Positions 1-12,429 of a stretch of 64,000 nucleotides of DNA are shown in pieces. Origin of the DNA: Chlorops oryzae (taxonomy: Eukaryota; Arthropoda; Insecta; Diptera; Chloropidae). The notes under the pieces were generated by a model. The model had not been told where the DNA came from. It ran no database searches and was given only the letters and a program-made list of their open reading frames with translations. The translations under genes were made by a program, and so were the position numbers. The stretch is from assembly GCA_020466095.1 (NCBI GenBank), contig CM035806.1, positions 138,556,475 to 138,620,474 on the forward strand, in the 5' to 3' direction. The stretch's first letter is position 1. The number at the start of each line of letters is the position of its first letter.

Positions 1-1680
1 ATAAAACACGAATCATGTTAGAATGTGGAATTGAGGCGGAATTCTCTTGGCTCCTCGCATGGTATTTTATTTTTTATTATTTTTTTTTTATTTATTTTTT
101 TTTTTATTCTTTTGCTTAAGCTCTTGAAACTTGTTGAAATTGTAGCTGACAGTAGCCAGTTCATGATAAGTACCACAGCATACAACAATCATAACAATCG
201 AGAAAGCGAGAGAGAGAAAAGGCAGTCGAGATAGGCAATAGCGACAGATTTTTTCCTTTCCTTTTTTATATAAGTCTATAAAAACAATACTCAACTTATG
301 TCGAAGAGAGATCATTTCGAAAAGCGGGCTTTCAGGGAAGCATCACATAAAAGAAAACAATTAAAAAAAAAAAAAAAGAACTCTTTACAGTCAGTTATTT
401 CATACCAATAATCCCTTATGAGGCCTAACTACAAACAGCATATTATTAAAAGACTTGGCGTAGGGTGCAAAGGAAATCGCTGACTGACATGTTTAACATA
501 AGAGTTGCCCCATTCGGGTATCTAACAACATGCAAACATACCTGTGTGCTGGCGAAATTAAATATTTTCCTCTTGTGCAGAGAGGTAAGCCCGAGGTGAA
601 CACTTACATTTTACTATAAGTTAGAAACTTCAGAGTATTCGCCTAGAGATGAAATTAAAGTAGAGAAAAGTGATTGAATAACGATTTTTCATCGATTCAG
701 GATCGTTTTTCGCAGACGTGAAGATGAAAATGCAGAGTTATGTATGGAACGACTAGGAATTTGGCTTCGAATTTATTGGATTTAAATATTTTCGAAAGGA
801 TTAGTTCAATTTCTTTTTTTAAAGGTCCATAACCATGTCACATGAAACAAAAAATAAAACCCTTAAACAAAGACAAATAGAATGCCGACAATTGAATGAG
901 GAAGGTAGTGGCGCTATATGAAATTCTCATTTTGGACCATAATCACGTGCTTTGTTCATTCTAGCGCGACATACAACATAAAAATCGCTTAGAAAATAGG
1001 AGTAAAGGAGTTAAACGCGCGACGTGATGCGTTAATGACAACAAACTGTGACCGTAAATAATGGCTAGCTGCGCCGTTTGCTTTTGTCTTTGCGTTAGGT
1101 GTTAAAACGGCATTTTAATGTCTTCTTTCACTTCGCATTTTCTTTGCTCAAAAATTGTTGTTGTTCTTCTTCTTATCAGTGGACCTGAAGAGGGCACAGA
1201 GCCGGCGGGTGGGTGTAGTAGACGTGAATAGACAAGAATTGGAGGCCATAAAAAGTACGAAAAGTGTATCTAATGGAGCCATTGACTTAAGTGTTATAAT
1301 AACGCTCGAAACGTGGCAGCAATGCTGCGCTCCAGTATGAATCTTGAGGGTGTTAGTCCAAAGAAATGAGACGACTGCTGCGTGTGTGTGTGTATGGGTG
1401 TATGTTTATTGGGCTGCGTATCATAGCCCAGTAGGAAATTTGTCATGCAATTTACAATGATGGTATTCAAATAAAATGACCTTCCATACAGAGTTAATCA
1501 CTCGAGTAGGGACAAAATAAAAATAAAATAAACATCAATGACTTCAATAAAACGAAATCAGGAGCAATATCCAACACAGGTCAACAGAGAGCTGAATACT
1601 TTTCAATCATAGCCTCAAATAAAAGCTCTTATTCGAAATTTCATTTAAATATCTCACAAAAAATCTGATTTTATGGAATT
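1..1680. other. Gene-free AT-rich stretch
   Basis: No coding region can be supported. The stretch holds A/T homopolymers (poly-T near 80-105, poly-A near 360-377) and a short TG microsatellite near 1381-1396. Open frames here are short, low in complexity and without a recognisable domain. Confidence 0.6.
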
Positions 1681-1689
1681 TTGTGCGAG

Positions 1690-2232
1690 TTTTTTGTTAC
1701 AGTCCCCCTAGTACTGGAGACACCTTTAATAATAAACCGATCAAGAAAATTTTTGGAAAAGCTATTTATGAGTATAGAGGAAGCATACACGCTGACTTTC
1801 GTTGAAGTCCCATTTGAATTTCGGGTGGAAGAGACAATTTTCGATCACGCCCACTTTTCAAATATTTGAAAATTATATTTAGTTCCTTAAATTATGTTCA
1901 AATATTGAATTCCATCAAAATATCTCAAACACTTCCGGTTTTAGATTTCATAACAATCTCTTGTACTGGAGGCACCCTCAAAAATGGTCCGATCCGGTCC
2001 ATTTTCAAACTTGTCCTTACTTATGTACCCGTGAGCACGCATCCCATTTTGTGAATATAGCTCAACTCCTTCGATAAGAAAACTGTATACAGACAGACGA
2101 AAATCGAATCTAATAGTGACGCTGATCATTACCATACATCTTTTGTATGGTCTATCTCGACTGGTTCTGGGTAATACACACAACCACACAAACGCCATAT
2201 ACCCTCAACACAGAGTATGTCGGGTATAATGA
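1690..2232 (-). mobile_element. HINE/DINE-1-like fragment, family B
   Basis: This is a truncated copy of the dispersed family that is more complete at 28163-29039 and 48937-49763. Shared blocks include the CTAGTACTGGAG signature (near 1709 and in variant form near 1955), the phrase meaning a Phe/Thr-rich pseudo-frame around AAATGGTCCGAT, and the terminal block near 2190-2232 ending in GTCGGGTATAAT. The order of blocks is reversed relative to the 28 kb copy, so it lies on the minus strand. It lacks the ACTTGTT end. The open frames across it on both strands are repeat-derived. Confidence 0.7.
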
Positions 2233-2944
2233 AAGAATCTACTTCCTATTGGGATACTATGAACTAAATGAACTGAGTAAGCTGTAAACACTGTTGTTTT
2301 ACGGTTGCTTCTTGATTAAGTAGAGAATGAATGCCATTAAACAGTTGCGCGGGAATGCGGCGAACAGTTCTTCTTATGAAGAGCTATGGCATTGGGCACA
2401 GAGTTTTATGGGATTGCATTATCGCACAGCAAAACATCAAATGGAAAAACAACATACAAAATTACTATAGATTTTTCTCAAACATAACTTTAAGATGGAC
2501 TTTTCTGCTCATAATCAAATAATTTCAATGAATAAAAATTTCCGTGAAATGCCATTTCAATAATCCTTATCATAAGGAACTCTTAAATGTAGTTAGTAGC
2601 CGCCCTTGAATGCTAATGTAAAAGACAATTTAAATAGGAAATAGCTTGGTTTTTTTTTTTTTTTTTTTTTAGATTATTAACTGAAAATATTAAAGAGCGA
2701 GAAAAGAATCGTATTCGTGTACGTGTGCAATGTGAGCCTTTAACAGTACAACATGCTTTGCATATCTTAGCTATTTTTCAATTCAATAAAAATGAAAATC
2801 GTTTAGTGAGAAGGAAACGGAAACAAATCGCGAGACGAAACCCCGAAGAGAGTCAGATATAGAGCCGGGAAACAATTGAATGAACGATAAAATTTTATTT
2901 AAATGAGCAATTTTTATGGACTTCTCAAAAGCGACAACGCACAG

Positions 2945-3225
2945 TGTCGCGACTCCATACATTTCTTGGCCAAAAATAGAAGGCGTGGTCGTAGAGCAAT
3001 GAAATTTGGTTGGAGTATTACTATAGCCTAAGTTAAGAAATTTTGAGAAAATCATAGAATTTCGCCAACTGCCACGCCCACCTCCCATATAAAGTGATTT
3101 TCTAATTTCCACAGTTTTAAAGTTAGAAAGCTTAAACTTAGTACACAGATTATGTACAGGAAAAAAATGTAGACCCCAAAATATTTTTTTTGGTGCCACG
3201 CCCCCTTAAGAAACTACGCCCCTTC
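2945..3225. repeat. Dispersed repeat with 'GTCGCGACTCCATA' end
   Basis: The block starting GTCGCGACTCCATACATTTC near 2946 recurs near 48726 followed by the same kind of text (paired CCACGCCCAC motifs, AAATTT-rich spacers). It resembles the internal, CCACGCCC-punctuated part of the HINE families elsewhere in the window, but no termini could be placed. The 138-residue minus-strand frame at 2783-3199 runs through it and is not considered a gene. Confidence 0.5.
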
Positions 3226-3448
3226 AAAGTGCGCACTTTTATGGTTCACTTGTTTATATAGAATTTTTTTTAGCTAATTAAAAAATAAAGAAACTTTTTA
3301 TGGATTTCAACACTTGAAATATATATTTATCACAATTCAAAAAAATTTTAGGTCTACACGACGACTTACGATAATTGCAATGCAGTGAAAATGCATGAAA
3401 ATTCAACGAAACAATTGTACCGCTTTCGCCCGTACGCTCATTCAATAA

Positions 3449-3751
3449 TCACTGCTGTTCCAAAATTATTAAATGTTTGAGTGTTAATTCTTCTTGAAAT
3501 TTGGCATGGACATTTTTTTTGATGAGATTAATTTTAAAGCTAATATTAAAAACTCCTGTACTTACTGCCTCACTAATTTTAAAATCGATGGAGGAATTTA
3601 ACCAATTCGCATTGGTTTCTTCGAATGCAGTTTTCCTCCTACCGCTTTGATGCCACTTTTTTTGAATTTTGGATCCAAACCAGCTTAATTTTGTTTTCAA
3701 ATGTTCTTCATCTAAATCAGCAAAATAAGTTTGTTTAACAAAACTTATCAT
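3449..3751 (-). pseudogene. Unrecognised 100-residue ORF fragment
   Basis: This minus-strand frame has a more protein-like composition than its surroundings. It has charged/hydrophobic alternation, one 'FGSKIQKKWHQSGRRK' stretch and a following 'ANWLNSSIDF'. It has no signal peptide or membrane segment. The Trp/Lys-rich block recalls DNA-binding or transposon-associated proteins, but the family is not recognised. It is isolated, has no visible splice partners, and could be a relic exon of a mobile element. Confidence 0.3.
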
Positions 3752-6700
3752 ATCGTTTTGGTTTGCTCCCCATTTTCTGTCTTTAGAAGAGAGTCACACA
3801 CTATAGAGTTCCCTTCTAGCAACGGAGATCACTATAATAAAATCGACATAACAAAAAAACCCGCAGGAAAAAGCCGATCATATTACATACTTATGCTTAT
3901 ATCACTTCGAGGTATATAAAACAGAAAAACACTTTGCGGTTTGAGGGGTCGTTTTTTTTATTTTTAATTTTAAAAATTTATTTTGCTTTTTATCGCTTCT
4001 TTTTATAAATTCCTTATTTTGATGTAACGTAAAATAACATATGTTACAAATATAAACAATAAATTAAATGTCACTTAAAGCATAAAGCTTATGTTATAAT
4101 TTGGCATATAAATAATTAAGGTGAGACTACTTTCAACAAAATTATAGCACTCCAAATATTAGCTATTTTTAAAAGTTTTGCTAACAGAATCGAACAAATT
4201 TCGCTTAGTGTAACTTTAAAAGCGTGCTGCGCTTAAACGCTTAACATATTAAGAAAATTTTTTTTGATTACTCTTAGTATAAATATTGACTACTCATAAC
4301 AGTAAAAATTTTTAAGCATTTCCAATCTTCATTTTTGGCATTTTTGGCCGCGCTCGCGACACTGTGCAACGTGTCCCAAGCGAAGATTTCACTAAACGAA
4401 TCAACAGAAATCAAAATAATAATAATAAAAATACATTTTCATACTCACGTACGTAGTTACGTATCTACGCACGTATAAAAGAAGATCGTGAAGATAGCGC
4501 CATAAACATATTTTAGAAAATTCTTAATTTACATTAACCTGAATCTTGATAACTTAAGTATTTACTCGCTTTAATACCCAAAACGGTTTAAGATCGTTTG
4601 TTAAACGATTGTGGTCTAAATATACCATAGATTTGTTCTTTAAAACCTTTATAGCATCGAAATTCTTAGTACACTGTATATTCGAACAAAATTTGTCTGA
4701 ATGAAATTTACAAAAAGGAAAGGCTCTTACATACTACTTTGATGACTGTGCTAGCACAAGTCCACTTAAAAGCCGACGTACAGGGACACTTTTCAATTTT
4801 CCTTTCAAACAATTTAAGTACAAAAAAGTACAAGAAATCTGGCGTTTTACTATTGACGATAGTAATCTCATGACTAACAATGACAGTCCCAACAACAGGT
4901 TGACTTTAAGAATAAATATCGTCGCACAATCAAAATTGAACAACACAAAAGCAGACCTCCGTATGCAAATGAGAAGAAATATCGTCTGTTATCCCTGGGA
5001 GTTTGGGTATGAAATCCTCGCCTATTCTCATAGAACCGCACACCTATTTACGTTCACGTACATTTCTCTTAGGAATTCCGTCGAAATGATTCAGGTCATA
5101 GGTTATATGTATCTACCATGTTGGAAAACGTGCAGACAGTTAAACAGGTAGATATTCAGACTGAAAGCAGAGATACATATTCCATTGAAAGCATAATAAA
5201 AAAAAAAGAACCGATGAAAGAAGAGAGCCAATGAATGATAATAGTACCTGGTATGCTCGAGTGCCATTATTTACGCAAATATATGAGCTTTAAGATTCCA
5301 ACAACCCGCCGAATAATTTTATCATATCCTTCAAAATAATGAAGGATGCTTCTTTGAGTTTCTATTGAATTCACTTTTACATACATATGTGTGTATATAT
5401 ATTTTTCAAATATAAAATGAACGTTTTCTCGAATAACTTTTTTCTTATTTGCCCTTCGTCATTTTGCATTTTATTTAAATCACTTTCATAAAATGATGAA
5501 GAAATATTTGTATTTCTTACTTAAGATCAAAGCTTAGCGGATCACTACGATCATACACACACGAAATTAGTTTCGAGGAGTCAGAGGAGGAGGTTATTTC
5601 TACAAAAAACATGAAGGAGATCTTGAAAATGTGGGAGAGACTCTTGCAGTTTGTGGAAAAGAAACACCCAGAAGACAGTAGCAACTAGTCATGCATGGAA
5701 GCTATTAGATGACACTTGTCTAACGCGTTTCCGAAACATTCTGAAAGGGAGGAAGAAACAAATCTCTCTGGAATTTCTTTTTAAACGGTCTTCAGGTGAA
5801 AGTGAGAAAGCCGTGCCGATAAAATACAAAGAAATCAAGTGAAGAGAAAAGCACGGACGAAAATTAGGTGAAAATAACACTCTATAAATCTGGTTCATTT
5901 AAATATTTTCATTGCCTTGTATAAATTTCAAAAAAAAAATATGAGTCGCTAGCTTTGGTGGCTATCGGTCCGGGTCAAATTTATGGATACTTCATAAGCA
6001 TGCAAAAAATAACTGGGGTGACATTTTGGAGGCTGGAACGGGTTAATGGTAGTTCAATTCATTTTAATGGGGCAAATGTCCATTGAGATACAAGTAATTT
6101 GAGATACGAACAGCCGAATGAATTAAACTCGTATGCCAAGGTACCGCTGTTCACGAATATACGAATATATTCAATCAAATAAATTTTTTTTTTTTTACCT
6201 TATGTTGAATGTAATTTATGAAATATCTATTGATTTGAAGCTCAAAGCAATGGCAATAAGTGAGACGAAAAGTACGTGCTAAAACCATAACATTCACAGC
6301 AGGCTGTCGAAACAGTTTTCGTCCTACATCAAGTGTAATATAATGTCTAACGGCAAAGCAAATCAATGACATATCTCATCAACATGGTCATCAGCGTGAA
6401 TGGTTATCACGAACAACATTAAGCGTTGAGCAGCGTGGTACACGAAACAGCAAACACGAACACGAAACAGCAAACACTTAATAATAACAGGCCAATATCG
6501 AAATTTCAAACAGCAAACAGCAAACCACAAAGCGCAAATGTTAAATTGCAAATACGGAATGCCATAATTGTAGTTACGCACTCACACGATTACGTATGTG
6601 CATACTTATATGTTTGTATATACATATATGCAGAAACGATTCATGATAGACATCGATTTGATCGTTTTGTATCGTAACAGATCGGTCACGTCTTATAAAT

Positions 6701-7625
6701 GCATAAAATCAATTGACAGGCTATGATTTCTCAGTGAACGCTGTGAATAATGCTCACGTGTTGAGTCGAGTCAATAATGCGACCGGGACAATGAATTAGT
6801 ACACCATCGGCACAATTTATATTACGAAAGTTTGTAATCGTATTGTGCATATTTGCATGTATGTATGTATATGGGCGTGCGATAGTGTGTGCGTGTGCTT
6901 TTATCGTATTTGCTCATCAAGTAGATAAATGAGAAGCTTGGCTAAAGTGCTTACAAAACTCAATTTGCATGCTTTATTCATTACGTATACGTAATGTGAA
7001 TTATGCATGGGCGAAACACGTTGCGCATACGTCATGGTATGCGCTTTAAAAGGGGAATCTTTGAATTATTGAATAATAATTTGAAATTACCGAAGCATAC
7101 CGAATGAAATTTGTTGAAGATGTTTCATTGAAATTTCCAATATTTTTCAAACGAACTTGTACGGAATTCTTCTATTTTGTTTGGAAATTCAAAGCATGTG
7201 TGTATATTCCATTATTTTATTTCGAAGAAATTATTTCTATGTTAATTTTTTTTTTTATTCTTAAATCTTTTGAAATTAAAGTTTCGATTTTTTTTTTGTA
7301 TTTTGCGTTGCGAAAGAAGTGTTTTTTATTTTTATTTCAATGCACATTTGGACTTTTCAATGTTTTCACTTTGGTTCATTCCGAACTCGTACCTTTGACA
7401 ATCTACAGGTATTTTCGGTATTTTCGGTTAGAAAATTATCTGACATTTTTCCACATAAAACCATTTCAGCATTTTCTAAACTAAAAACTTTTTTAATCAA
7501 AGAACTTTGTCATGTGCTGCATTGTGAAGTGAGATACTTGGAAGAAGGAATACGAATTGAAGTGGTCTACATCGAAACACTTGAGCGCTGCTGCAACATT
7601 CAATTCATTCAGTTTCATAGACTTA

Positions 7626-7799
7626 AGGCTGTAGTACATGAGATGTAAAAAGCCGCATTCATATGTAGCTCTGACATCATTTTGACGTCAGAAAGTTTTT
7701 AAAATGGCTACATATAGTGTATTTAAAAACTTTCTGACGTCAAAATTACGTCAGAGCTACATATGAATGCGGCTTTTTACATCTCATGTACTACAACCT
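7626..7799. mobile_element. Palindromic MITE, TTA target duplication
   Basis: Nearly the whole 174 bp folds on itself. The left arm begins AGGCTGTAGTACATGAG and the right arm is its complement ending CTCATGTACTACAACCT. Arms of about 75 bp flank a short spacer near 7702-7720. The element is flanked on both sides by TTA (7623-7625 and 7800-7802), as expected for PIF/Harbinger-type DNA transposons. There is no coding capacity. Confidence 0.85.
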
Positions 7800-7996
7800 T
7801 TAGTAAGGGTTGTTTTTCTGAAGAAATCGATCAGAATTTTCAATGGTGCATACGTAGAAAACAGTGGAATCACGAAAATCAAAACTTTTAAAACATGAAT
7901 TGAGATCGCATAAGCCACAAAAATCGAACTTTTCAGATATCAATTAAAACTGTTTCATGCACAGAACAATGAGTTTCAAATGATATTTTTATCCTT

Positions 7997-8262
7997 AACA
8001 AGTAAGGGTGTTATAGTCAGGCGAGCATGACAGTGCAATAGGCGACACAAACACACATGTTTAAAATAACTTTTGTCCAATTTCTTTATGAATACCGCCC
8101 TTTTTCCATGCCCACTTTCCCAATTGTTTTGCATTCTAGGTAATCGGAAGCTTTAATATTCGCTCAAATTCTAAATTTCCTTTAAAATTTATCGAAAAAG
8201 TCCGATTTTGGGGACGTTTTGGGATTTTTTTGACAGACCCTAGTACTGGAGGTACCCCTAGG
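7997..8262 (-). mobile_element. HINE family B end fragment
   Basis: Starts with AACAAGTAAGGGTGTTATAG, the shared terminus of this family, followed by the GTCAGGCGAGC hairpin region. It continues into CGCCC-type internal blocks and the CTAGTACTGGAGGTACCCC signature, then stops. It is a 3'-end fragment in minus orientation and non-coding. Confidence 0.75.
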
Positions 8263-8578
8263 ACGTTCAGTTAAGAGTAACTGAGCCTTTAAGACGTTTT
8301 TCAAATGACCGATTCAATTGTTTCGTCGCGTTACAGCTTCTAGGATACAACAGGTAACACAAAACGTCACTGAATGTAGTTTGTACGAGTATATGCAAAA
8401 GAGCCATAAAATGGAGAATTGAAAAGACATCTTAACAGCATGACAGCATGAGTTTTTAATTGAATTTATATGAAAATTTTTGGGTTCTATGGAAACGGGT
8501 AACAACATGTCAGTACAGTTTACAGTGTTTCAACGATAATCGCAATATTGAAAAATTTCAACGAAAGTTTAAAACATA

Positions 8579-8698
8579 TTCGGGCATATCACAGAAATCG
8601 AATACGATTGAAAACGTTCGAAATCAATGAAATTTTAATACAAATTTAAGCGAAATCGAACCTTTTCTGTCGTATTCGATTTCTGTGACATGCCCGAA
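8579..8698. mobile_element. 120-bp MITE flanked by TA
   Basis: Inverted arms of about 30 bp: the left starts TTCGGGCATATCACAGAAAT and the right is its near complement ending TGACATGCCCGAA. The flanks are TA on both sides (8577-8578 and 8699-8700), consistent with a Tc1/mariner-type TA insertion. The interior has no ORF. Confidence 0.75.
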
Positions 8699-8701
8699 TA
8701 T

Positions 8702-10556
8702 TATTTTTAAAAATTTGATCAGCTCGCCTATTCACAAGAGAATTGAATAAATGTCGACAAACGGGCTTCAATCGAGCTCAAAAAATCATCTTCTAAATGC
8801 TTTTTTGGGGTTTTATTTAAGGCTCCCTCTTACAAAAACACAACGTACCTCTATGGACTCACAAATAATTCAAATTCAATTTTATATACGAATATCGTGG
8901 AGGAATTTTTCTTATACATTTGACTTTTACCCTTCAAAACTTTCACCAGGCAAAAATTTAAAAAGTATATACCTTATTGGAATGCTCGACTAACTATAGA
9001 GACTCTTAGGAAGAAAACTTTTTATCTGTATTAAGCTATCAAATTTAAATTATTTTGTGGTCAAACTTTTAAGGTTTTCTAAAACTCATTCGCTTGGCAA
9101 TGAGATTAAATCGTTTCAACTGCTCTTCATAATTATATTAACTTTCCTCTTAATTGTTTTTGCGTTTTCATTATATCAAAACGACCGCTTAACTGGTAAT
9201 TAGTTACTCTTGGGCCCGTTTGCTGCTGATCCCAGTGGCGGATTAACCATATGGGCAATATAGGCAGCTGCCTAGGGTGGCAAATTGTCTTAATCGGTCA
9301 CTGACTGTTCCGATAAAGCTTTTTGTTTCGATCGATAACCAAAAATTGTTGTGTAACAATTTGGACACTTTGAGAGGATATCGTAATGAAAATCTTAAAC
9401 AGATACCTATGTACAGTATTAAACGCGCCTAAAATTATGGATTTTACATAGAATCGTTTTATATTTTCATTTCTCGTAAAGTGTTAAAAAAAACTTTGAT
9501 GACTTCTCTTCAGGAAATTCGAAAAGAAAAGAAATTTCGAATATGAAAAATTCATAATATCTCTATTGAATTTTCTCTAACTTCCCACTGGTTTTCATTA
9601 TCTTTTGTTGAACATTTACTTTTTATTTCATTTCACCTAGCTCATGAAAGTATGCTTCAATTTTTTCCCCCACATTCCAACAGCATCCTACTCGCAATGA
9701 ATGCAAACTGCACATATATAATGCATATGAATTTTTCAAAGCAAAAAAAAAAAAAAAAAATATAAACGAAAATTTAAAAAAAAAGTAAAATAGGATAGAA
9801 TACAATATTCAACGGAGTTCGCACCAAAATGACTGCAGTAGATTCGAGTGCCAAAATTACATTTTATTGAAAAGCGGGGCACAGTCAAACTTCCATAACT
9901 TTGCACTTTTCTACACCTCAAACTATATCGGGTGGCAAAAGGCTTTTTGATATTTTCTCTTCACATCGAAATCCTCAACTCGACATCTCCATGCGGCGCA
10001 CAATTTCTGAGGATAATGGCTATTCAAATTATGAAGTTTGCCTGTAAGTGAAAATAAAAATAAAAAATGAAAAACAATTTGCGGCAAGTCCTTTTTTTAA
10101 TTTTTTTTTTTTTTTTGGCAAAATTTTTTCTCCCGCTCAGCGATTCTCGAAAAAATAACAATAAGCGGAAAGTGATATAAATGTGTATGCCTCACTCGAG
10201 AGTATTATTAAAAACAAAACAAAAATAAGTAAAAGTCAAATGAAAAAATCCTTTTATTGCTCTATCTTCACACTTCCCTCGACATTTTGAATAATATCCC
10301 ATTTTCCATTGAAAGAGAAGCATGCTTGATGGCGCCTCTAGCGCGCTACTCATTAATGAGCTCACTTCATTTGAATTAAATTATCTTAATTCAATTACAA
10401 AACGTAATGTACCGAAATAATTGAGTGGCGAAACTAGTTTATACACTTGCTATAAGCGATAAAGGAAAACCTCGAAAAAAGTGCAATTTTATAACAGTAA
10501 GAGCTTTCATTTAACAAGCAAATGGGGCTCACACGAATTTCGTATTCCAAATGCGA
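8702..10556. other. Gene-free stretch with one orphan hAT-like end
   Basis: No gene is seen. At 9233 the sequence CAGTGGCGGATTAACCATAT has the CAGTG start typical of hAT terminal repeats, but no matching opposite end was found nearby, so only a fragment can be suspected. Poly-A/T runs occur near 9743-9760 and 10093-10118. Confidence 0.4.
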
Positions 10557-11656
10557 CTAAAAGGGTCAGGCCGGTTGAGCAAAGGCATGCCGCATCATGA
10601 AAGGGATTTTGAAGTTTTGTTGAATTTTCGATTGGTGACATCTAAAATGACTGAAGGGACCACTTTTTAGTTTTCTATTTTGAATAGTTCTTGAGATATC
10701 CTTGAAAATCCTTTTTTAGTTAGTTTTTTTTTCAAAATTTTATATCTGAAAAACTAATAAAGCTAGGAAGATGCAACAGACGTTGGCTGTCTTCCAATAA
10801 AACAGGATGATGATGATATGAGGGTGGGTGGGACATCAGTCCCTTGACAATCAGGCAATTTTGCCTACTTTGCCATCCCGGGGGAAGAGGAAGGGGGAAA
10901 AGAAAGGAATTGGGAAGGTGGGAAGGTGGAAGGAAAGGAGGTGAGATAGGGTTTAACTCTCACAGAACTTCCTGGTTCTCTTGAGGTAAAAATTTTTTAT
11001 TTTTACACTGAGAAAATGTTTTTGCACAAAACTAAAAAGAATTTTTTAACTATTTTCCTCACTCATACGGCATGTAGGACGAGCGCGCGCTTTAACGAAT
11101 ATGTAATTAACGACGTAATTAAACGTTCTACATGCCGTTTGAGTGATGCCTTTTCTATGATATTTCGAACATTTGCACCGCATACGCACGTTTACCGCAG
11201 CATATCAATACTGAGAGCATCTTTGGGAATATCACACAGTTCTGCCATCCGATTCGAATATTTTCTTTTTTATGAAAGTAAATACTAGGGGGTATATTTA
11301 AAAAAAAAATTATAGAGCGGCGGGAAACTGGGAATACATACACTGAAAAAAGTAGTTACAATTTCCTTTTTAGTTTTGTGCAAAAAGTTTTCTCAGTGTA
11401 AAAATTTAAAAAAAATTCGTTTTCTAGTTTTATTATCTAACAGAAATTTTTTAGTTCATTCTTCTGTCTCAATTGCATGTTGAGATATTCAAATTTAAAA
11501 AAAGGCTTACCAAAAAATCATCAAGGATATTTCAAGGAATATTCAAAATAAAAATCTAACAAGTGATCTCCACCGTGTTTTTAGATGGCACCTATCCGAA
11601 AATCAACAAAATATAAAAATTCCTTTCATGATGCCGCAGTCCGCCAGACCCTTTTT
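10557..11656. mobile_element. Foldback-type element with long terminal inverted repeats
   Basis: The outermost AAAGGGTCAGGC block near 10560 is matched by the complement near 11641-11655. The similarity continues inward for roughly 200 bp on each side, including GCCGCATCATGAAAGG and its complement near 11624-11638. Identity is imperfect, so the element is old. The long inverted arms suggest a foldback or MULE-like element. It carries a second inverted-repeat element (11000-11405) inside it. No transposase frame was recognised. Confidence 0.65.
11000..11405. mobile_element. Nested inverted-repeat element
   Basis: The left end reads TTTTTACACTGAGAAAATG followed by a TTTTGCACAAAACTAAAAAG block. 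The right end near 11365-11405 is the complement. A further smaller palindrome lies inside: GGCATGTAGGACG near 11069 against CTACATGCCG near 11129. It sits between the arms of the foldback element and so inserted later. There is no convincing coding frame. Confidence 0.6.
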
Positions 11657-11727
11657 ATAAAATATCAATCGAAAAATTCAGAATCTAAAAAAAAAAATAA
11701 GACAGGGAAAAACTTGATGGCATATTA

Positions 11728-12424
11728 GGTGTAGTAAAAAGAAATCCATTATTTTTGCATTAAATTGAGGGCTTTATTTAAGATAGTTAGGATGACCCGG
11801 TTTAGGTCAAATATGCGCGTTTTGTTCGATAACTTGTTGCCATTTTAAGTAATTTCATTATGCCTCTCTCATAGAAGCCCTCGTTCCTATTAGGAAAAAA
11901 TTGAGACAGTCGAACTTCAGAAGCCTCTCTTGAAGCGATGTTCACCAGCAAAATTGTTCGCCATGGACAGGAACAGATGGTAATCACTTGGTGCCAGTCC
12001 GGACTATAAGGTGGATGCAGAAGAACCTCCCAACCAAACTCCGGAGCTTCTGGCGAGTCACTATCGATGTGTGTGGCCTGGACGTTGTCTGATGGACACA
12101 AACGAAACCAACAATTGCGCATGATTTGCTGTTACAGTATCAGGTCCATAAAACGCTATTCACATTTCTCAGCCGCCTGGCTTGCGTTTTTCCCTATCGA
12201 AGAAAAACTGTAAAATATAGCGAAATTTTCTCTTTGCTGATGTCCATCTTGACAAGCTCTCAAACAAAACTGAATCAATCAATCAAAAAAGTGTCAAAAA
12301 AGCTTTTTAGTAGGAACTGTCATCTTTCTAATGCCCTAGTGAACACGATCGGACTTATACAACGCGAAATGCAGATAAATAACGCCATCTATTGGAAAAA
12401 TAATGGATTTCTTTTTACTACACC
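11728..12424 (-). mobile_element. Internally deleted mariner element
   Basis: Terminal inverted repeats GGTGTAGTAAAAAGAAATCC (left) and its exact complement (right) are flanked by TA (11726-11727 and 12425-12426). The length is 697 bp, against about 1.3 kb for complete mariners. On the minus strand the N-terminal coding start ('MDISKEKI', ATG at 12247) remains but soon goes out of frame. The sequence then jumps to a C-terminal part with 'LLHPPYSPD' and 'ASREASEVRLSQFF' (11802-12122). The middle, including two catalytic aspartates, is gone. It is a dead copy, perhaps still mobilisable in trans through its intact ends. Confidence 0.9.
11802..12122 (-). pseudogene. Remnant mariner transposase C-terminus
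   Basis: The frame contains the HPPYSPD motif that precedes the third catalytic aspartate of mariner transposases. After SPD the expected LAPSD is replaced by unrelated residues, so the frame is damaged there. A family-like tail (REASEVRLSQFFPNRNEGFYERGI) and a typical C-terminal end follow. It lies inside the deleted element above. It cannot encode an active enzyme. Confidence 0.85.
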
Positions 12425-12429
12425 TAAAT

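Larger units (their letters stand above)
2235..7620. other. Mostly featureless AT-rich DNA
   Basis: Apart from the repeat at 2945-3225 and the ORF fragment at 3449-3751, no gene or complete mobile element is seen. A poly-T run lies near 2649-2670. A short tandem array of CACGAAACAGCAAACA-like units lies near 6440-6480. The remaining open frames have no domain signature. Confidence 0.5.

Noticed and set aside
7104..7648. Phe/Ile/Leu-rich ORFs that could suggest membrane proteins
   Set aside because: AT-rich DNA with T-runs gives hydrophobic frames by chance; there is no start context, splice site or domain support.
9233..9290. CAGTGGCGGATT.. as a complete hAT element
   Set aside because: Only one end is visible; no opposite inverted end or 8-bp duplication could be located.
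11040..11150. CRISPR-like or attachment-site interpretation of the GGCATGTAG palindrome
   Set aside because: There is just one inverted pair inside a nested eukaryotic element and no repeat-spacer periodicity.
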